Shown here piece by piece: positions 8,721-17,381 of a DNA stretch of 64,000 nt; the stretch's first letter is position 1, and the number at the start of each line of letters is the position of its first letter. The notes under the pieces were generated by a model. The model searched no databases and was not told the DNA's origin. It saw only the letters and a program-made list of their open reading frames with translations. The stretch is from Rhodopseudomonas julia (lineage in GTDB: Bacteria; Pseudomonadota; Alphaproteobacteria; Rhizobiales; Afifellaceae): the NCBI RefSeq assembly GCF_030813515.1, contig NZ_JAUSUK010000001.1:558001-622000 (forward strand), in the 5' to 3' direction. The position numbers were made by a program, and so were the translations under genes.

Positions 8721-9263
8721 ATGCACAAGTTAAGTCTCGTGTCCCTTGCGGCAGCCTTTGCAGCCATCGGCCTCGCAGCTTCTCCCGCCACCGCACAAGA
8801 GAAGCACGGGCATGCGGAGGAAAGCGGGCACACAGAAAGCCATGACGACCACAGCCACCATGAGGCCGAGCTCCATGGCGTGCGTCTCGTCCATGCGTGG
8901 ACACGCGCAACGAGCGGCACGAAAGCGCTCGTCTTCGTCGACATCCAAAACAAATCCGAGAAGAACGTCGTTCTCGAGGGCGGAGAGGCCGATATCGCCA
9001 AAACGGTTGAGCTGGTCGGCTTCCAGCTCAAGGACAGCCAACCGGACTATGTCGCGCTTCCCAAGATGCCGGTGACGGCCGGCGGCGAGGTCAAGCTCTC
9101 ACCGAACGGCCTGGCACTGCGTCTCGACGGCCTCACGCAACATCTCCAGCAAGGCGACGAGTTCCAGATGGAATTCCGTTTCGACACAGGCCATGTCGAC
9201 ATGTTCGTGCAGGTCGAAGCGGAAGGCGCCATGCATCACAGCCATGTCGGGCATACGCACTGA
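8721..9263 (+). CDS. Periplasmic PCuAC-like protein with histidine-rich tails (metal ABC locus gene 4)
   Basis: A 180-residue protein from ATG 8721, with a Sec signal ending near SPATAQ. The mature N-terminus is histidine-rich (HGHAEESGHTESHDDHSHH) and the C-terminus ends HHSHVGHTH. Between them is a PCuAC (DUF461)-like beta domain: VHAWTRAT, a KTVEL strand, VTAGGEVKLSPNGLALRLDGL and QQGDEFQMEF. The residues that bind copper in true PCuAC (His-x-Met after PGG, and His after VEL) are replaced: here NGLALRLDGL and VELVGF. Metal binding probably depends on the His tails, and zinc is as likely as copper. An in-frame GTG at 8457 would run inside the permease gene and is rejected. Confidence 0.82.
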   Translation: MHKLSLVSLAAAFAAIGLAASPATAQEKHGHAEESGHTESHDDHSHHEAELHGVRLVHAWTRATSGTKALVFVDIQNKSEKNVVLEGGEADIAKTVELVGFQLKDSQPDYVALPKMPVTAGGEVKLSPNGLALRLDGLTQHLQQGDEFQMEFRFDTGHVDMFVQVEAEGAMHHSHVGHTH

Positions 9264-9286
9264 AGGCTGCAAATTCGCGCCACGGA

Positions 9287-9814
9287 TTACTGCTCCGCGG
9301 CGAGATACTGCACGATCTCTTCGCGAAACCCTGGATCGTCCCAAGCAGCCGAACCGCGGATCGTTCGTTCCAGCGCGCGATCATCGCCAAGAAAAACCGT
9401 CGCCGGATAGCCGAGCAGCCGAAAGGCCATGGCCGCATTGCCGTGGACGAGCTGCCAGCTCTGAAGGCTCTCAAGGCCAAGTCCGTTCACATAGAAATTT
9501 CTGACCCGTTCGAAGGGAAGATCATCGACGGAGACGACGAAGAGCCGGTCTCTCCGGTTCCGTTCCGCCAGGAAGGCCGCACACCTTGCAACGGCCGGCA
9601 GTTCATCGCGGCAGGGACCGCACCAGGTTGCCCAGAGATGCACGATGGCCGGCCCCTCCCCCAACAAATCCGGGAACGAGACGATGCGCCCGCGGCCGTC
9701 TGCGACAGCAAGACCCGTGAGATCTGGCACCCTTTCGGCCGACCGGGCAGTGCCGCCAAGGAGGACGGCACTCATGGCCAGAAACGTCCGGCGCGAGCAC
9801 GCCGGCTTGCTCAT
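9287..9814 (-). CDS. TlpA-family thioredoxin-like protein, Tat signal
   Basis: A 175-residue exported thioredoxin-fold protein. SRRTFLAM followed by a hydrophobic run is a twin-arginine signal. The active site is WATWCGPCRDE (Cys65, Cys68), and YPATVFL supplies the cis-proline loop. TlpA/ResA proteins reduce disulfides in the periplasm, including copper-site cysteines of oxidase assembly factors and cytochrome c apoproteins. It converges on the His-rich PCuAC-like gene with 23 bases between stops, and it overlaps the PAP2 gene start by 4 bases (ATGA). Proximity to the CxxC and PCuAC-like genes hints at a shared thiol/metal role, which is inference. Confidence 0.85.
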   Translation of the reverse strand: MSKPACSRRTFLAMSAVLLGGTARSAERVPDLTGLAVADGRGRIVSFPDLLGEGPAIVHLWATWCGPCRDELPAVARCAAFLAERNRRDRLFVVSVDDLPFERVRNFYVNGLGLESLQSWQLVHGNAAMAFRLLGYPATVFLGDDRALERTIRGSAAWDDPGFREEIVQYLAAEQ

Positions 9815-10590
9815 TTCTCGGAAGCCGACAAAGCCGCGTCCTCGCCTTGGACGCCGCTCGGTTCAATGCGGCCGCGCCGCTGCAACCAGAGCGCCACCAC
9901 CCAGACGAACGTCGCCCAGGCCGCCCCGATCGCCCACCCGGCAATGACGTCCGTCGGCCAGTGCACCCCGAGATAAACCCGTGAAAGGCCCACGAGGATC
10001 GTCAGGAGAACAGCGACGAAAAGCGCGTAGAGCTTGAGGCTCCTGCCCTTGCTGAAACGCATGACCAGCGCGCCGAGCGTCAAATAGACGGTCGCCGACA
10101 TCGCAGCATGAGCACTCGGAAAGCTCGTCGTGAAGACCTCGGCCGAATGGGCGACCAGATCGGGGCGCGGGCGAGAAAAGCCGTATTTCAACGCGTTGAC
10201 GACCACCGCGCCGCCGGCAAGCGAGGCGAAGACGAGAAACCCCGCATGGGGACGCTTTGTGAGGACGAGCCAGAAGATCACGGTCAAGGAGACGAAGACG
10301 AGACCGAAGGTCGAGCCGAAGCTCGTCACGTCGCGCATCGTCTCTTCGAACCACAACGGCCCCAGCGGATCGGCGTGATCGGCCGGATTGCGCATCGCCA
10401 GCATGACGAACATGTCGAAGGCGTGGGTCTCGCCTTCGACCACCTCGTCGGCGAGGGCGATGAAAGCCCAGACGGCACCGGCTCCGAGGCCGATCAGGAG
10501 GAGAAGCAGAAATTCCTGCCGGGCCCAGTGATGGCGCACGTGGTGAATGGTGCGCCGGGTCATGCTTAACAGCTGTTCGGGAAATGCCAT
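9811..10590 (-). CDS. PAP2-family membrane phosphatase
   Basis: A 259-residue integral membrane protein with about six hydrophobic helices. The acid-phosphatase signature is complete: KYGFSRPRP (K-x6-RP), PSAH in place of the common PSGH, and SRVYLGVHWPTD (SR-x5-H-x3-D). Such enzymes remove phosphate from lipid substrates such as phosphatidate, undecaprenyl diphosphate or lipid A; the substrate here is unknown. The TlpA-like gene follows with an ATGA overlap, so the two are coupled on one minus-strand transcript. Confidence 0.88.
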   Translation of the reverse strand: MAFPEQLLSMTRRTIHHVRHHWARQEFLLLLLIGLGAGAVWAFIALADEVVEGETHAFDMFVMLAMRNPADHADPLGPLWFEETMRDVTSFGSTFGLVFVSLTVIFWLVLTKRPHAGFLVFASLAGGAVVVNALKYGFSRPRPDLVAHSAEVFTTSFPSAHAAMSATVYLTLGALVMRFSKGRSLKLYALFVAVLLTILVGLSRVYLGVHWPTDVIAGWAIGAAWATFVWVVALWLQRRGRIEPSGVQGEDAALSASEK

Positions 10591-10763
10591 GGGTCTTTCA
10601 TAGGGGCCAAAAGATCGCGGGTCAGCGGCTCGATATGCGGCCTTTCAACGTTCGACCCGCCGTGAGGTTGCTGTTGATTTCCGCTTAGATTCCGTCGTTA
10701 CCTGTCGCAAGCAGGCGAGGGCGTGGGGCCCGCGCTGCTCAAGTTCCCTCGTAAGGAGCGTAT

Positions 10764-12368
10764 ATGATCCTCAAAACCACCATCCGGGCGCTCGCACTGG
10801 GCGTCAGCATGGCCGCTATGGTAGTTGGCGCGGCTTCGGCCAAGACGCTTGTCTACTGCTCTGAAGGCTCACCCGCCGGCTTCGATCCCGGCCTCTACAC
10901 CGCGGGCACCGATTTCGATGCCTCCTCCAAGTCGGTCTACAACCGCCTCGTCGAGTTCAAGAGCGGCACGACGGAAGTCGTTCCGGCTCTCGCCGAAAGC
11001 TGGGACGTGTCCGACGACGGCCTGGAATACACCTTCCATCTGCGCGAAGGCGTCAAGTTCCAGACCACGGACTTCTTCACGCCGACGCGCGAGTTCGATG
11101 CCGACGACGTAGTCTTCAGCTTCACCCGCATGCTCGATAAGGAAAGCCCGTGGTACAACTACGCTGGCGGTCAGTGGCAATATTTCGACGCCATGTCGAT
11201 GCCCGACCTCCTGAAGAGCATCGAAAAGGTGGACGACCACACAGTCAAATTCGTGCTCACTCGGCCGGAGGCTCCGTTCATCGCCAATATGGCGATGGAT
11301 TTCGCTTCGATCATGTCGAAGGAATACGCCGACCAGCTGCAGGCTGACGACAACATGCCGATGCTCAACCAGCAGCCGCTGGGCACCGGGCCGTTCCAGT
11401 TCGTCGCCTATCAGAAGGACGCGGTGATCCGCTACAAAGCCAATCCGGATTACTGGAAGGGCAAAGAGGCGATCGACGACCTCGTCTTCGCCATCACGCC
11501 CGACGCGGCGGTTCGCTACCAGAAGCTTCTCGCCAATGAGTGCCAGATCATGCCGTATCCGGCACCGGCCGACATCGAGGCGATGAAGTCGAACGACGAC
11601 ATCAACGTCATGGAGCAGAACGGGCTCAACGTCGCCTATCTCGCGTACAACACGCTGCAGGAGCCGTTCGACAAGCCGGAAGTGCGCAAAGCACTCAACA
11701 TGGCGATCAACAAGAAGGCGATCATCGAAGCCGTCTTCCAGGGCTCCGGCTCAGTTGCGAAGAACCCGATCCCGCCGACGATGTGGGGCTACAACGACGA
11801 CATCGAGGACGATCCTTACGATCCCGAAGCCGCCAAGAAGATGCTCGAAGACGCTGGCGTGACAGACCTCAAGATGAAGATCTGGGCGATGCCTGTGCAG
11901 CGGCCTTATATGCCGAACGCTCGCCGCGCCGCCGAACTCATCCAGTCGGACTATGCCGAAGTCGGCGTCGATGCGGAGATCATCTCCTTTGAATGGGGCG
12001 AGTATCTCAAGCGCGCTGCGGAGAAGGATCACGATGGTGCCATCATCCTCGGCTGGACCGGCGACAATGGTGACCCTGACAACTTCCTCGCAGTGCTTCT
12101 CGGCTGCGACGGTGTCGGCACATCGAACAACGTCGCGGAATATTGCGACGAGGATTTCGAGAGCCTGATCCAGGAGGCGAAGACGCTTTCAAGCCAGGAG
12201 GAGCGCGCCGACCTCTACAAAAAGGCGCAGGAAGTCTTCAAGAAAGACGCACCCTGGGCGACGCTCGCGCATTCGGTCGTTTACATGCCGATGCGCAACT
12301 CCGTCCAGAACTACAAGATGGACCCGCTCGGCTCGCATCGCTTTGATGGCGTTGACATCGCGGAATAA
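10764..12368 (+). CDS. dppA: Dipeptide/peptide ABC transporter substrate-binding protein
   Basis: A 534-residue family 5 extracellular solute-binding protein. The Sec signal ends near GAASA-KT (about residue 26). The mature protein carries the SBP_bac_5 core, for example VPALAESWDVSDDGLEYTF and PLGTGPFQF. A strong AAGGAG lies six bases before the ATG. It is the first gene of a five-gene importer, and a hairpin after its stop would let it be made in excess over the permeases. Length, context and permease type favour DppA-like peptide uptake, although family 5 proteins also bind haem, glutathione and sugars. Confidence 0.92.
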   Translation: MILKTTIRALALGVSMAAMVVGAASAKTLVYCSEGSPAGFDPGLYTAGTDFDASSKSVYNRLVEFKSGTTEVVPALAESWDVSDDGLEYTFHLREGVKFQTTDFFTPTREFDADDVVFSFTRMLDKESPWYNYAGGQWQYFDAMSMPDLLKSIEKVDDHTVKFVLTRPEAPFIANMAMDFASIMSKEYADQLQADDNMPMLNQQPLGTGPFQFVAYQKDAVIRYKANPDYWKGKEAIDDLVFAITPDAAVRYQKLLANECQIMPYPAPADIEAMKSNDDINVMEQNGLNVAYLAYNTLQEPFDKPEVRKALNMAINKKAIIEAVFQGSGSVAKNPIPPTMWGYNDDIEDDPYDPEAAKKMLEDAGVTDLKMKIWAMPVQRPYMPNARRAAELIQSDYAEVGVDAEIISFEWGEYLKRAAEKDHDGAIILGWTGDNGDPDNFLAVLLGCDGVGTSNNVAEYCDEDFESLIQEAKTLSSQEERADLYKKAQEVFKKDAPWATLAHSVVYMPMRNSVQNYKMDPLGSHRFDGVDIAE

Positions 12369-12391
12369 TCAGTCCAACCGCTTTATCAAGG

Positions 12392-12416
12392 AGCCTCGCC
12401 GTCGTTCGGCGGGGCT
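12392..12416 (+). terminator. Attenuating hairpin between dppA and dppB
   Basis: AGCCTCGCCG (12392-12401) pairs with CGGCGGGGCT (12407-12416) around TCGTT, ten pairs with one U-G. There is no T-run, so partial termination or mRNA protection of the dppA end is more likely than a full stop. Confidence 0.5.
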
Positions 12417-12444
12417 TCAAATCATCGAGCCAACTCTCTGAGAT

Positions 12445-13455
12445 ATGCTGCGCTTCCTCTTCGTGCGCATCGGCCTGCTGGTGCCGACTTTCATCGGCAT
12501 CACGATTGCCGCTTTCGGTTTTGTCCGCCTTTTGCCCGGCGACCCGGTCCTGCTTTTGGCCGGCGAGCATGGCGTGAGCCCGGAACGGCACGCAGAGCTC
12601 ATGCATCAACTTGGCTTCGACCGGCCGATCTGGGTGCAGTATTTCGACTTTTTATGGTCGGTGCTGCAGGGAGATCTCGGCAGGTCGCTTGTCACTCACA
12701 GGCCTGTCCTGGCTGAATTTTCCACACTTTTTCCGGCAACGCTCGAGCTCTCCGTCTGCGCCATCATCATCGCCACCGTCATCGGCATTCCGATCGGCGT
12801 GATCGCTGCAATGAAGCGCGGGACTTGGGTCGACCAGACAGTGATGGGCGCCGCGCTCGTCGGCTATTCCATGCCGATCTTCTGGTGGGGCCTCCTGCTC
12901 ATCATCTTCTTCTCCGGCGTGTTGCATTGGACGCCGGTGTCGGGGCGCATCTCGCTGCTCTACTATTTTCCCGCAAATACCGGTTTCATGCTGATCGACA
13001 GCCTGCTTTCGGGGCAAAAAGGCGCCTTCGTTTCGGCAGTTTCGCATCTCGTCTTGCCGGCGATCGTGCTTGCCACGATCCCACTTGCGGTGATCGCGCG
13101 CCAGACGCGCTCAGCCATGCTGGAAGTGCTCGGCGAAGATTATGTCCGCACTGCGCGCGCCAAGGGGCTTTCGCAAGCCCGGGTCGTGGGGCTGCACGCG
13201 CTGCGCAACGCACTGATCCCGGTGGTGACCACGATCGGCCTGCAGGTCGGCGTGATGATGGCCGGCGCAATTTTGACGGAAACTATCTTCTCCTGGCCGG
13301 GGGTCGGCAAATGGATGGTCGATTCCATTTTCCGGCGCGACTATCCGGCCGTGCAGGGCGGGCTTTTGATGATCGCGGTGATCATCATGTTCGTGAACCT
13401 CATCGTGGACCTGCTCTACGGGCTCATCAATCCCCGCATCCGGCATACGAGGTGA
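12445..13455 (+). CDS. dppB: Peptide ABC transporter permease DppB
   Basis: A 336-residue inner-membrane permease of the DppB/OppB type. The N-terminal helix FVRIGLLVPTFIGIT and conserved RLLPGDPV precede a periplasmic loop. Five further helices follow, and the EAA loop reads EVLGEDYVRTARAKGLSQ (about 226-243). It pairs with DppC, whose ATG lies four bases after this stop. It forms half of the translocation pore for the substrate captured by the upstream binding protein. Confidence 0.93.
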   Translation: MLRFLFVRIGLLVPTFIGITIAAFGFVRLLPGDPVLLLAGEHGVSPERHAELMHQLGFDRPIWVQYFDFLWSVLQGDLGRSLVTHRPVLAEFSTLFPATLELSVCAIIIATVIGIPIGVIAAMKRGTWVDQTVMGAALVGYSMPIFWWGLLLIIFFSGVLHWTPVSGRISLLYYFPANTGFMLIDSLLSGQKGAFVSAVSHLVLPAIVLATIPLAVIARQTRSAMLEVLGEDYVRTARAKGLSQARVVGLHALRNALIPVVTTIGLQVGVMMAGAILTETIFSWPGVGKWMVDSIFRRDYPAVQGGLLMIAVIIMFVNLIVDLLYGLINPRIRHTR

Positions 13456-13459
13456 CGCT

Positions 13460-14371
13460 ATGAGCCGTATGGAAGCCGAAACGCAGGAGCTCGCAGCGGA
13501 ATCGCCCCGCATGGCGATGTTGCGGGAATTCTGGGCCTATTTCAGCGAGAACCGCGGCGCCGTCATCGGCCTCGTCGTCTTCGTCGTGATCTGCCTCGTG
13601 GCGATTTTCGCCGATGTGATTGCGCCCCATTCGGCGAGCATGCAGTTTCGCGATTCGCTGCTCGTGCCGCCCGTCTGGCAAGAGGGTGGATCGTGGCAGT
13701 TCATCCTCGGAACGGACCCGGTCGGGCGCGACATTCTTTCGCGCCTCATCTATGGCAGCCGCTTTTCGTTGTTCGTCGGCTGCGTGGTGGTGGCTGGCGC
13801 GCTCGCAGTCGGCATCGTCGTCGGTCTGCTCGCCGGCTATTTCGGCGGCTGGTTCGACTCCCTCGTCATGCGGGTGATGGACATCATCCTCGCCTTTCCG
13901 AGCCTGCTTCTCGCCCTGGCGCTTGTGGCCATCCTCGGCCCGAGCCTGACGAACGCGATGATCGCCATCGCCATCGTGCAACAGCCGCATTACGTGCGCC
14001 TCACCCGCGCAGCGGTGATGTCGGAAAAGCAGCGCGACTACGTCACGGCGGCGCGTGTGGTGGGCGCAAGCCCGCTCAGGCTAATGGTCGTCACCATCCT
14101 GCCCAATTCGTTGTCGCCCCTTATCGTGCAGGCGGCTCTGTCGTTCTCCAACGCCATTCTCGATGCTGCAGCACTCGGCTTCCTCGGCATGGGCGCACAG
14201 CCGCCGACGCCCGAATGGGGTACGATGCTTGCCGAAGCGCGTGAGTTCATCCTGCGCGCCTGGTGGGTGGTGACCTTCCCGGGCCTTGCGATCCTCGTGA
14301 CCGTGCTTGCGATCAACCTCGTCGGCGATGGGCTGCGCGACGCGCTCGACCCGAAGCTGAAGCGGAGCTGA
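13460..14371 (+). CDS. dppC: Peptide ABC transporter permease DppC
   Basis: A 303-residue permease of the DppC/OppC type. The N-terminal cytoplasmic extension and first helix (about 30-55) are followed by the conserved FILGTDPVGRDILSRL segment (about 74-89) and five more helices. The EAA loop is MSEKQRDYVTAARVVGAS. It follows dppB by four bases. Together with DppB it makes the membrane channel energised by the two downstream ATPases. Confidence 0.93.
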   Translation: MSRMEAETQELAAESPRMAMLREFWAYFSENRGAVIGLVVFVVICLVAIFADVIAPHSASMQFRDSLLVPPVWQEGGSWQFILGTDPVGRDILSRLIYGSRFSLFVGCVVVAGALAVGIVVGLLAGYFGGWFDSLVMRVMDIILAFPSLLLALALVAILGPSLTNAMIAIAIVQQPHYVRLTRAAVMSEKQRDYVTAARVVGASPLRLMVVTILPNSLSPLIVQAALSFSNAILDAAALGFLGMGAQPPTPEWGTMLAEAREFILRAWWVVTFPGLAILVTVLAINLVGDGLRDALDPKLKRS

Positions 14372-14443
14372 TGAGACGCCGTGAGCGATTGCGCCACTGA
14401 CAAAACCGGGCGTTCCACGTCCCAACGCCAAGCTTGAACCACG

Positions 14444-15418
14444 ATGCCCCTTCTTCACATCGAAAACCTCTCCGTCACGTTCCAGACCGCATCCGGTCCG
14501 TTCCGCGCCGTCGACAGCGTCGATTTCAGCGTGGACGCGGGCGAGCGGCTCGCGATCGTGGGGGAATCGGGCTCTGGCAAATCCGTCGCCATGCTCGCCG
14601 TCATGGGCCTTCTGCCTCCGACGGCGACCGTCACGGCGGATCACATGTCCTTCGACGGGCAGGATCTGCGCAGCCTGTCGAGGCGCGCCCGGCGCCGGGT
14701 GGTCGGCGGCGATATTGCCATGATCTTCCAAGAGCCGATGTCGAGCCTCAATCCGTGCTTCACGGTCGGCTTTCAGATCAACGAAGCGCTTTCGGCTCAC
14801 ACCGACCTCACCCGTTCGCAACGGCGCGAGCGGTCGGTCGAACTTCTGCGCTCCGTCGGCATCCCGGAGCCGGAACGCCGCCTGTCAGCCTTCCCGCACC
14901 AGCTGTCCGGCGGCATGAGCCAGCGTGTGATGATCGCCATGGCGACCGCCTGCCAGCCGCGGCTTCTGATCGCCGACGAGCCGACCACTGCTCTCGACGT
15001 GACCATTCAGGCGCAGATCCTCGACCTCCTCGTCGATCTGCAGAAAGAGCACGGCATGGCGCTCATCCTCATCACGCACGACATGGGCGTGGTGGCGGAG
15101 ACGGCTCAGCGCGTCGTCGTGCAATATGCCGGTCAGCAGGTGGAGCGTCAGGAGGTCATCGGTCTCTTCGATGCGCCGCATCATCCTTATACCTCGGCGC
15201 TTCTCGACGCACTTCCCGACCGTGCGACGGGTGACCGGCTCCCCGCCATCCGGGGCGTCGTGCCGGGTCAAGGCGACCGGCCGAACGGCTGCCTGTTCAA
15301 TCCGCGCTGCCCCCATGCCGACGACACATGCCGTACCGTCGTACCTCCGCGGCAGCCGCCGGCCCTCGGCGAGGCCTTGTGCCATTATCCTCTCAACCGT
15401 GCGGAGCAGGCGGCATGA
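14444..15418 (+). CDS. dppD: Peptide ABC transporter ATP-binding protein DppD
   Basis: A 324-residue ATPase with Walker A GESGSGKS, signature [14 protein letters not shown], Walker [13 protein letters not shown] and switch His in LITHDMG. The C-terminal oligopeptide/HPY extension has the cysteine motif [11 protein letters not shown] that is typical of DppD/OppD. Its TGA overlaps the ATG of dppF (ATGA at 15415-15418), so the two ATPases are translationally coupled. Confidence 0.93.
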   Translation: MPLLHIENLSVTFQTASGPFRAVDSVDFSVDAGERLAIVGESGSGKSVAMLAVMGLLPPTATVTADHMSFDGQDLRSLSRRARRRVVGGDIAMIFQEPMSSLNPCFTVGFQINEALSAHTDLTRSQRRERSVELLRSVGIPEPERRLSAFPHQLSGGMSQRVMIAMATACQPRLLIADEPTTALDVTIQAQILDLLVDLQKEHGMALILITHDMGVVAETAQRVVVQYAGQQVERQEVIGLFDAPHHPYTSALLDALPDRATGDRLPAIRGVVPGQGDRPNGCLFNPRCPHADDTCRTVVPPRQPPALGEALCHYPLNRAEQAA

Positions 15419-16503
15419 CGACGATCATCGAAGCGGCGAACCTGTCGCGCGTCTATGAAGTCCGGCGCGGCCTGTTTGCAGAGCCCGGCAAAGTGCGGGC
15501 GCTGACGGAAGCGAGCTTCTCGGTCACGGCCGGCACGACGCTCGCCGTGGTCGGCGAATCGGGCTGCGGCAAGTCGACGCTTGCGCGGCTCCTCACCATG
15601 ATCGAGCCCCCCTCCGACGGTGAGCTCGTGATCGACGGGCACGATGTGGGCAAATCCGGGCATAGCGATCTCGCTGCCCTGCGCAAGACGGTACAGATCG
15701 TCTTTCAGAACCCCTACGGCTCGCTCAATCCGCGCCAGAAGATCGGCTCCATTCTGGAAGAGCCGCTTCTCATCAACACGGACATGCCGGGCAAGGAGCG
15801 GCGCGAAAAGGCGGCGGACATGCTGCAACGCGTCGGCCTGCGGCCAGAGCATTACAGCCGCTACCCGCACATGTTCTCCGGCGGGCAGCGGCAGCGCATC
15901 GCGATTGCCCGCGCGCTCATGCTCGACCCGAAGATCCTCGTCCTCGACGAGCCGGTCTCCGCGCTCGACGTTTCTATTCAGGCGCAGGTTCTCAATATCC
16001 TGGCCGATCTGCAGGAAGAGCTCGGCCTTACCTACATCTTCATCAGCCACGATCTCTCGGTCGTGCGCTTCGTCGCCGACGAGGTGATGGTGATGTATCT
16101 CGGCCGGCCGGTGGAGATCGCACCGGTGGAAACCGTCTTCGAGCAGCCGCTGCACCCTTATACGGTGGCGCTGTTGTCGGCGACGCCTGTCGCCGATCCG
16201 CGACGACCGCGTCAGAACATCAAGCTCGAAGGCGAACTCCCCTCCCCGTTCAACCCGCCATCCGGCTGCCCCTTCCATCCGCGCTGCCGCTACGCCCGGG
16301 AAAAATGCGCCGAGATCAGGCCGGAATTGACGCTGCACGGGCCGACGAAGGTCGCCTGCCACGGCATCGACGAAGGCTGGATCGACTATACAGCCGTCCC
16401 GCCGGGAGGCGGAAAAGTGCCGATGCCGGAACATGGTGGAACCGCGCCTTCAGAACGGGACGAGAGCGCCATCAAATCTCCGGAGACCGGCGGCCCGCTC
16501 TGA
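15415..16503 (+). CDS. dppF: Peptide ABC transporter ATP-binding protein DppF
   Basis: A 362-residue ATPase from ATG 15415, chosen because it overlaps the dppD stop. Motifs: Walker A GESGCGKS, signature FSGGQRQRIAIARAL, Walker B ILVLDEPVSALD, and FISHDLSVVRF. The C-terminal FHPRCRYAREKC is the usual oligo/HPY cysteine cluster. About 40 extra residues at the C-terminus (after IDEGWIDYT) are acidic and Pro/Gly-rich and are probably disordered. It closes the dppABCDF-type operon and is followed by a terminator. Confidence 0.92.
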   Translation: MTTIIEAANLSRVYEVRRGLFAEPGKVRALTEASFSVTAGTTLAVVGESGCGKSTLARLLTMIEPPSDGELVIDGHDVGKSGHSDLAALRKTVQIVFQNPYGSLNPRQKIGSILEEPLLINTDMPGKERREKAADMLQRVGLRPEHYSRYPHMFSGGQRQRIAIARALMLDPKILVLDEPVSALDVSIQAQVLNILADLQEELGLTYIFISHDLSVVRFVADEVMVMYLGRPVEIAPVETVFEQPLHPYTVALLSATPVADPRRPRQNIKLEGELPSPFNPPSGCPFHPRCRYAREKCAEIRPELTLHGPTKVACHGIDEGWIDYTAVPPGGGKVPMPEHGGTAPSERDESAIKSPETGGPL

Positions 16504-16507
16504 ACCG

Positions 16508-16531
16508 GCCGAGCCTTTTTCAGGCTTCGGC
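16508..16531. terminator. Bidirectional terminator between dppF and the DUF1499 gene
   Basis: GCCGAGCCT (16508-16516) pairs with AGGCTTCGGC (16522-16531) with one bulged T. The loop is TTTTC. It lies between two convergent stops only 31 bases apart and can serve both strands. Confidence 0.6.
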
Positions 16532-16534
16532 AGC

Positions 16535-17368
16535 TTAAGAACTCGGTGGCTCTGGCCTCGGCAACGGGCCGAAGCGTTCCTCTTCCTCGTCTTCGGGGGC
16601 CGGCTCGACCTCGATCGTGCCCTGCAACACACCGTCGAGGTCACGCAGGAAGTCCTTGATGCGGCGCGCGTTCTTGCCAAGATCGTGGCGTCCGAAGCGT
16701 GAGGCGGAACGCATATCGACGATCGTGCCGTCGATGTCGCCATCGGTCGTGGGCGCGATACGGATCACCACATCATCGGGAAAAGCAAAGAGGATGGTGC
16801 GGGCCACCGCCTCAATCGTCGCGATGCCTTCGCCTTCGATCGGATCCAGGCTTTCTTCGACTTTCCACCCGCGATCCTTCACGACAGCCTGCGCGGCGGC
16901 AAACACCCGCTCCACCGAAAGCGGATAAAAGCGCGCGGCAAGCCGCGGATAAGTGGTCGCCTGGCGCTGCGCATCGGCCAAAGAGATCGCCTCATGGGGA
17001 TGCGCCCAGAAGCGTGGCGGATCGTCCACATCCGTGGTCAAGTCGTTGAGCGGCGGATAGATGACCAGCGCCACCATGGCGAGGCCGAAGAGCACGAGGG
17101 CGGGCGCGGCGAAGAAAAGCGCCGCGAAGGCCTCTCCCGCGCCCTCGTCGCTCGCGTTCCAGATGCGGACCAGCGCAAACACGGCAAGCGCGAAGGCGAC
17201 GAGCGCCAGGCCGTAGCCGAGCGCAACGGTCGGAGCGACGGCTTCCGTGGGCATCAAGCCGAAGCGGTTGCCAAGCGCCGTCAGGACCAGAACCGGCAGC
17301 GACAAGACAGCGAGCCTGCGCGCCCACCTTGCAGATCGGGAATGTCGGATCGGCGGACGCGCAGCCAC
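16535..17368 (-). CDS. DUF1499 membrane protein
   Basis: A 277-residue protein with hydrophobic segments near 15-33, 44-66 and 80-103, then a cytoplasmic or periplasmic DUF1499 domain (about 110-255). Typical landmarks are YPPLNDLTTDVDDPP, YPLSVERVF, GWKV, FAFPDDVVIRI and VDMRSASRFGRHDLGKNARR. The family is widespread in alphaproteobacteria and has no established biochemical function. The C-terminal tail is acidic. The acyl-CoA ligase gene lies 13 bases downstream? No: it ends 13 bases upstream-side at 17382 on the same strand, so the ligase gene precedes this one and the two may be co-transcribed. Confidence 0.85.
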   Translation of the reverse strand: MAARPPIRHSRSARWARRLAVLSLPVLVLTALGNRFGLMPTEAVAPTVALGYGLALVAFALAVFALVRIWNASDEGAGEAFAALFFAAPALVLFGLAMVALVIYPPLNDLTTDVDDPPRFWAHPHEAISLADAQRQATTYPRLAARFYPLSVERVFAAAQAVVKDRGWKVEESLDPIEGEGIATIEAVARTILFAFPDDVVIRIAPTTDGDIDGTIVDMRSASRFGRHDLGKNARRIKDFLRDLDGVLQGTIEVEPAPEDEEEERFGPLPRPEPPSS

Positions 17369-17381
17369 TTATCGTCTTTTC

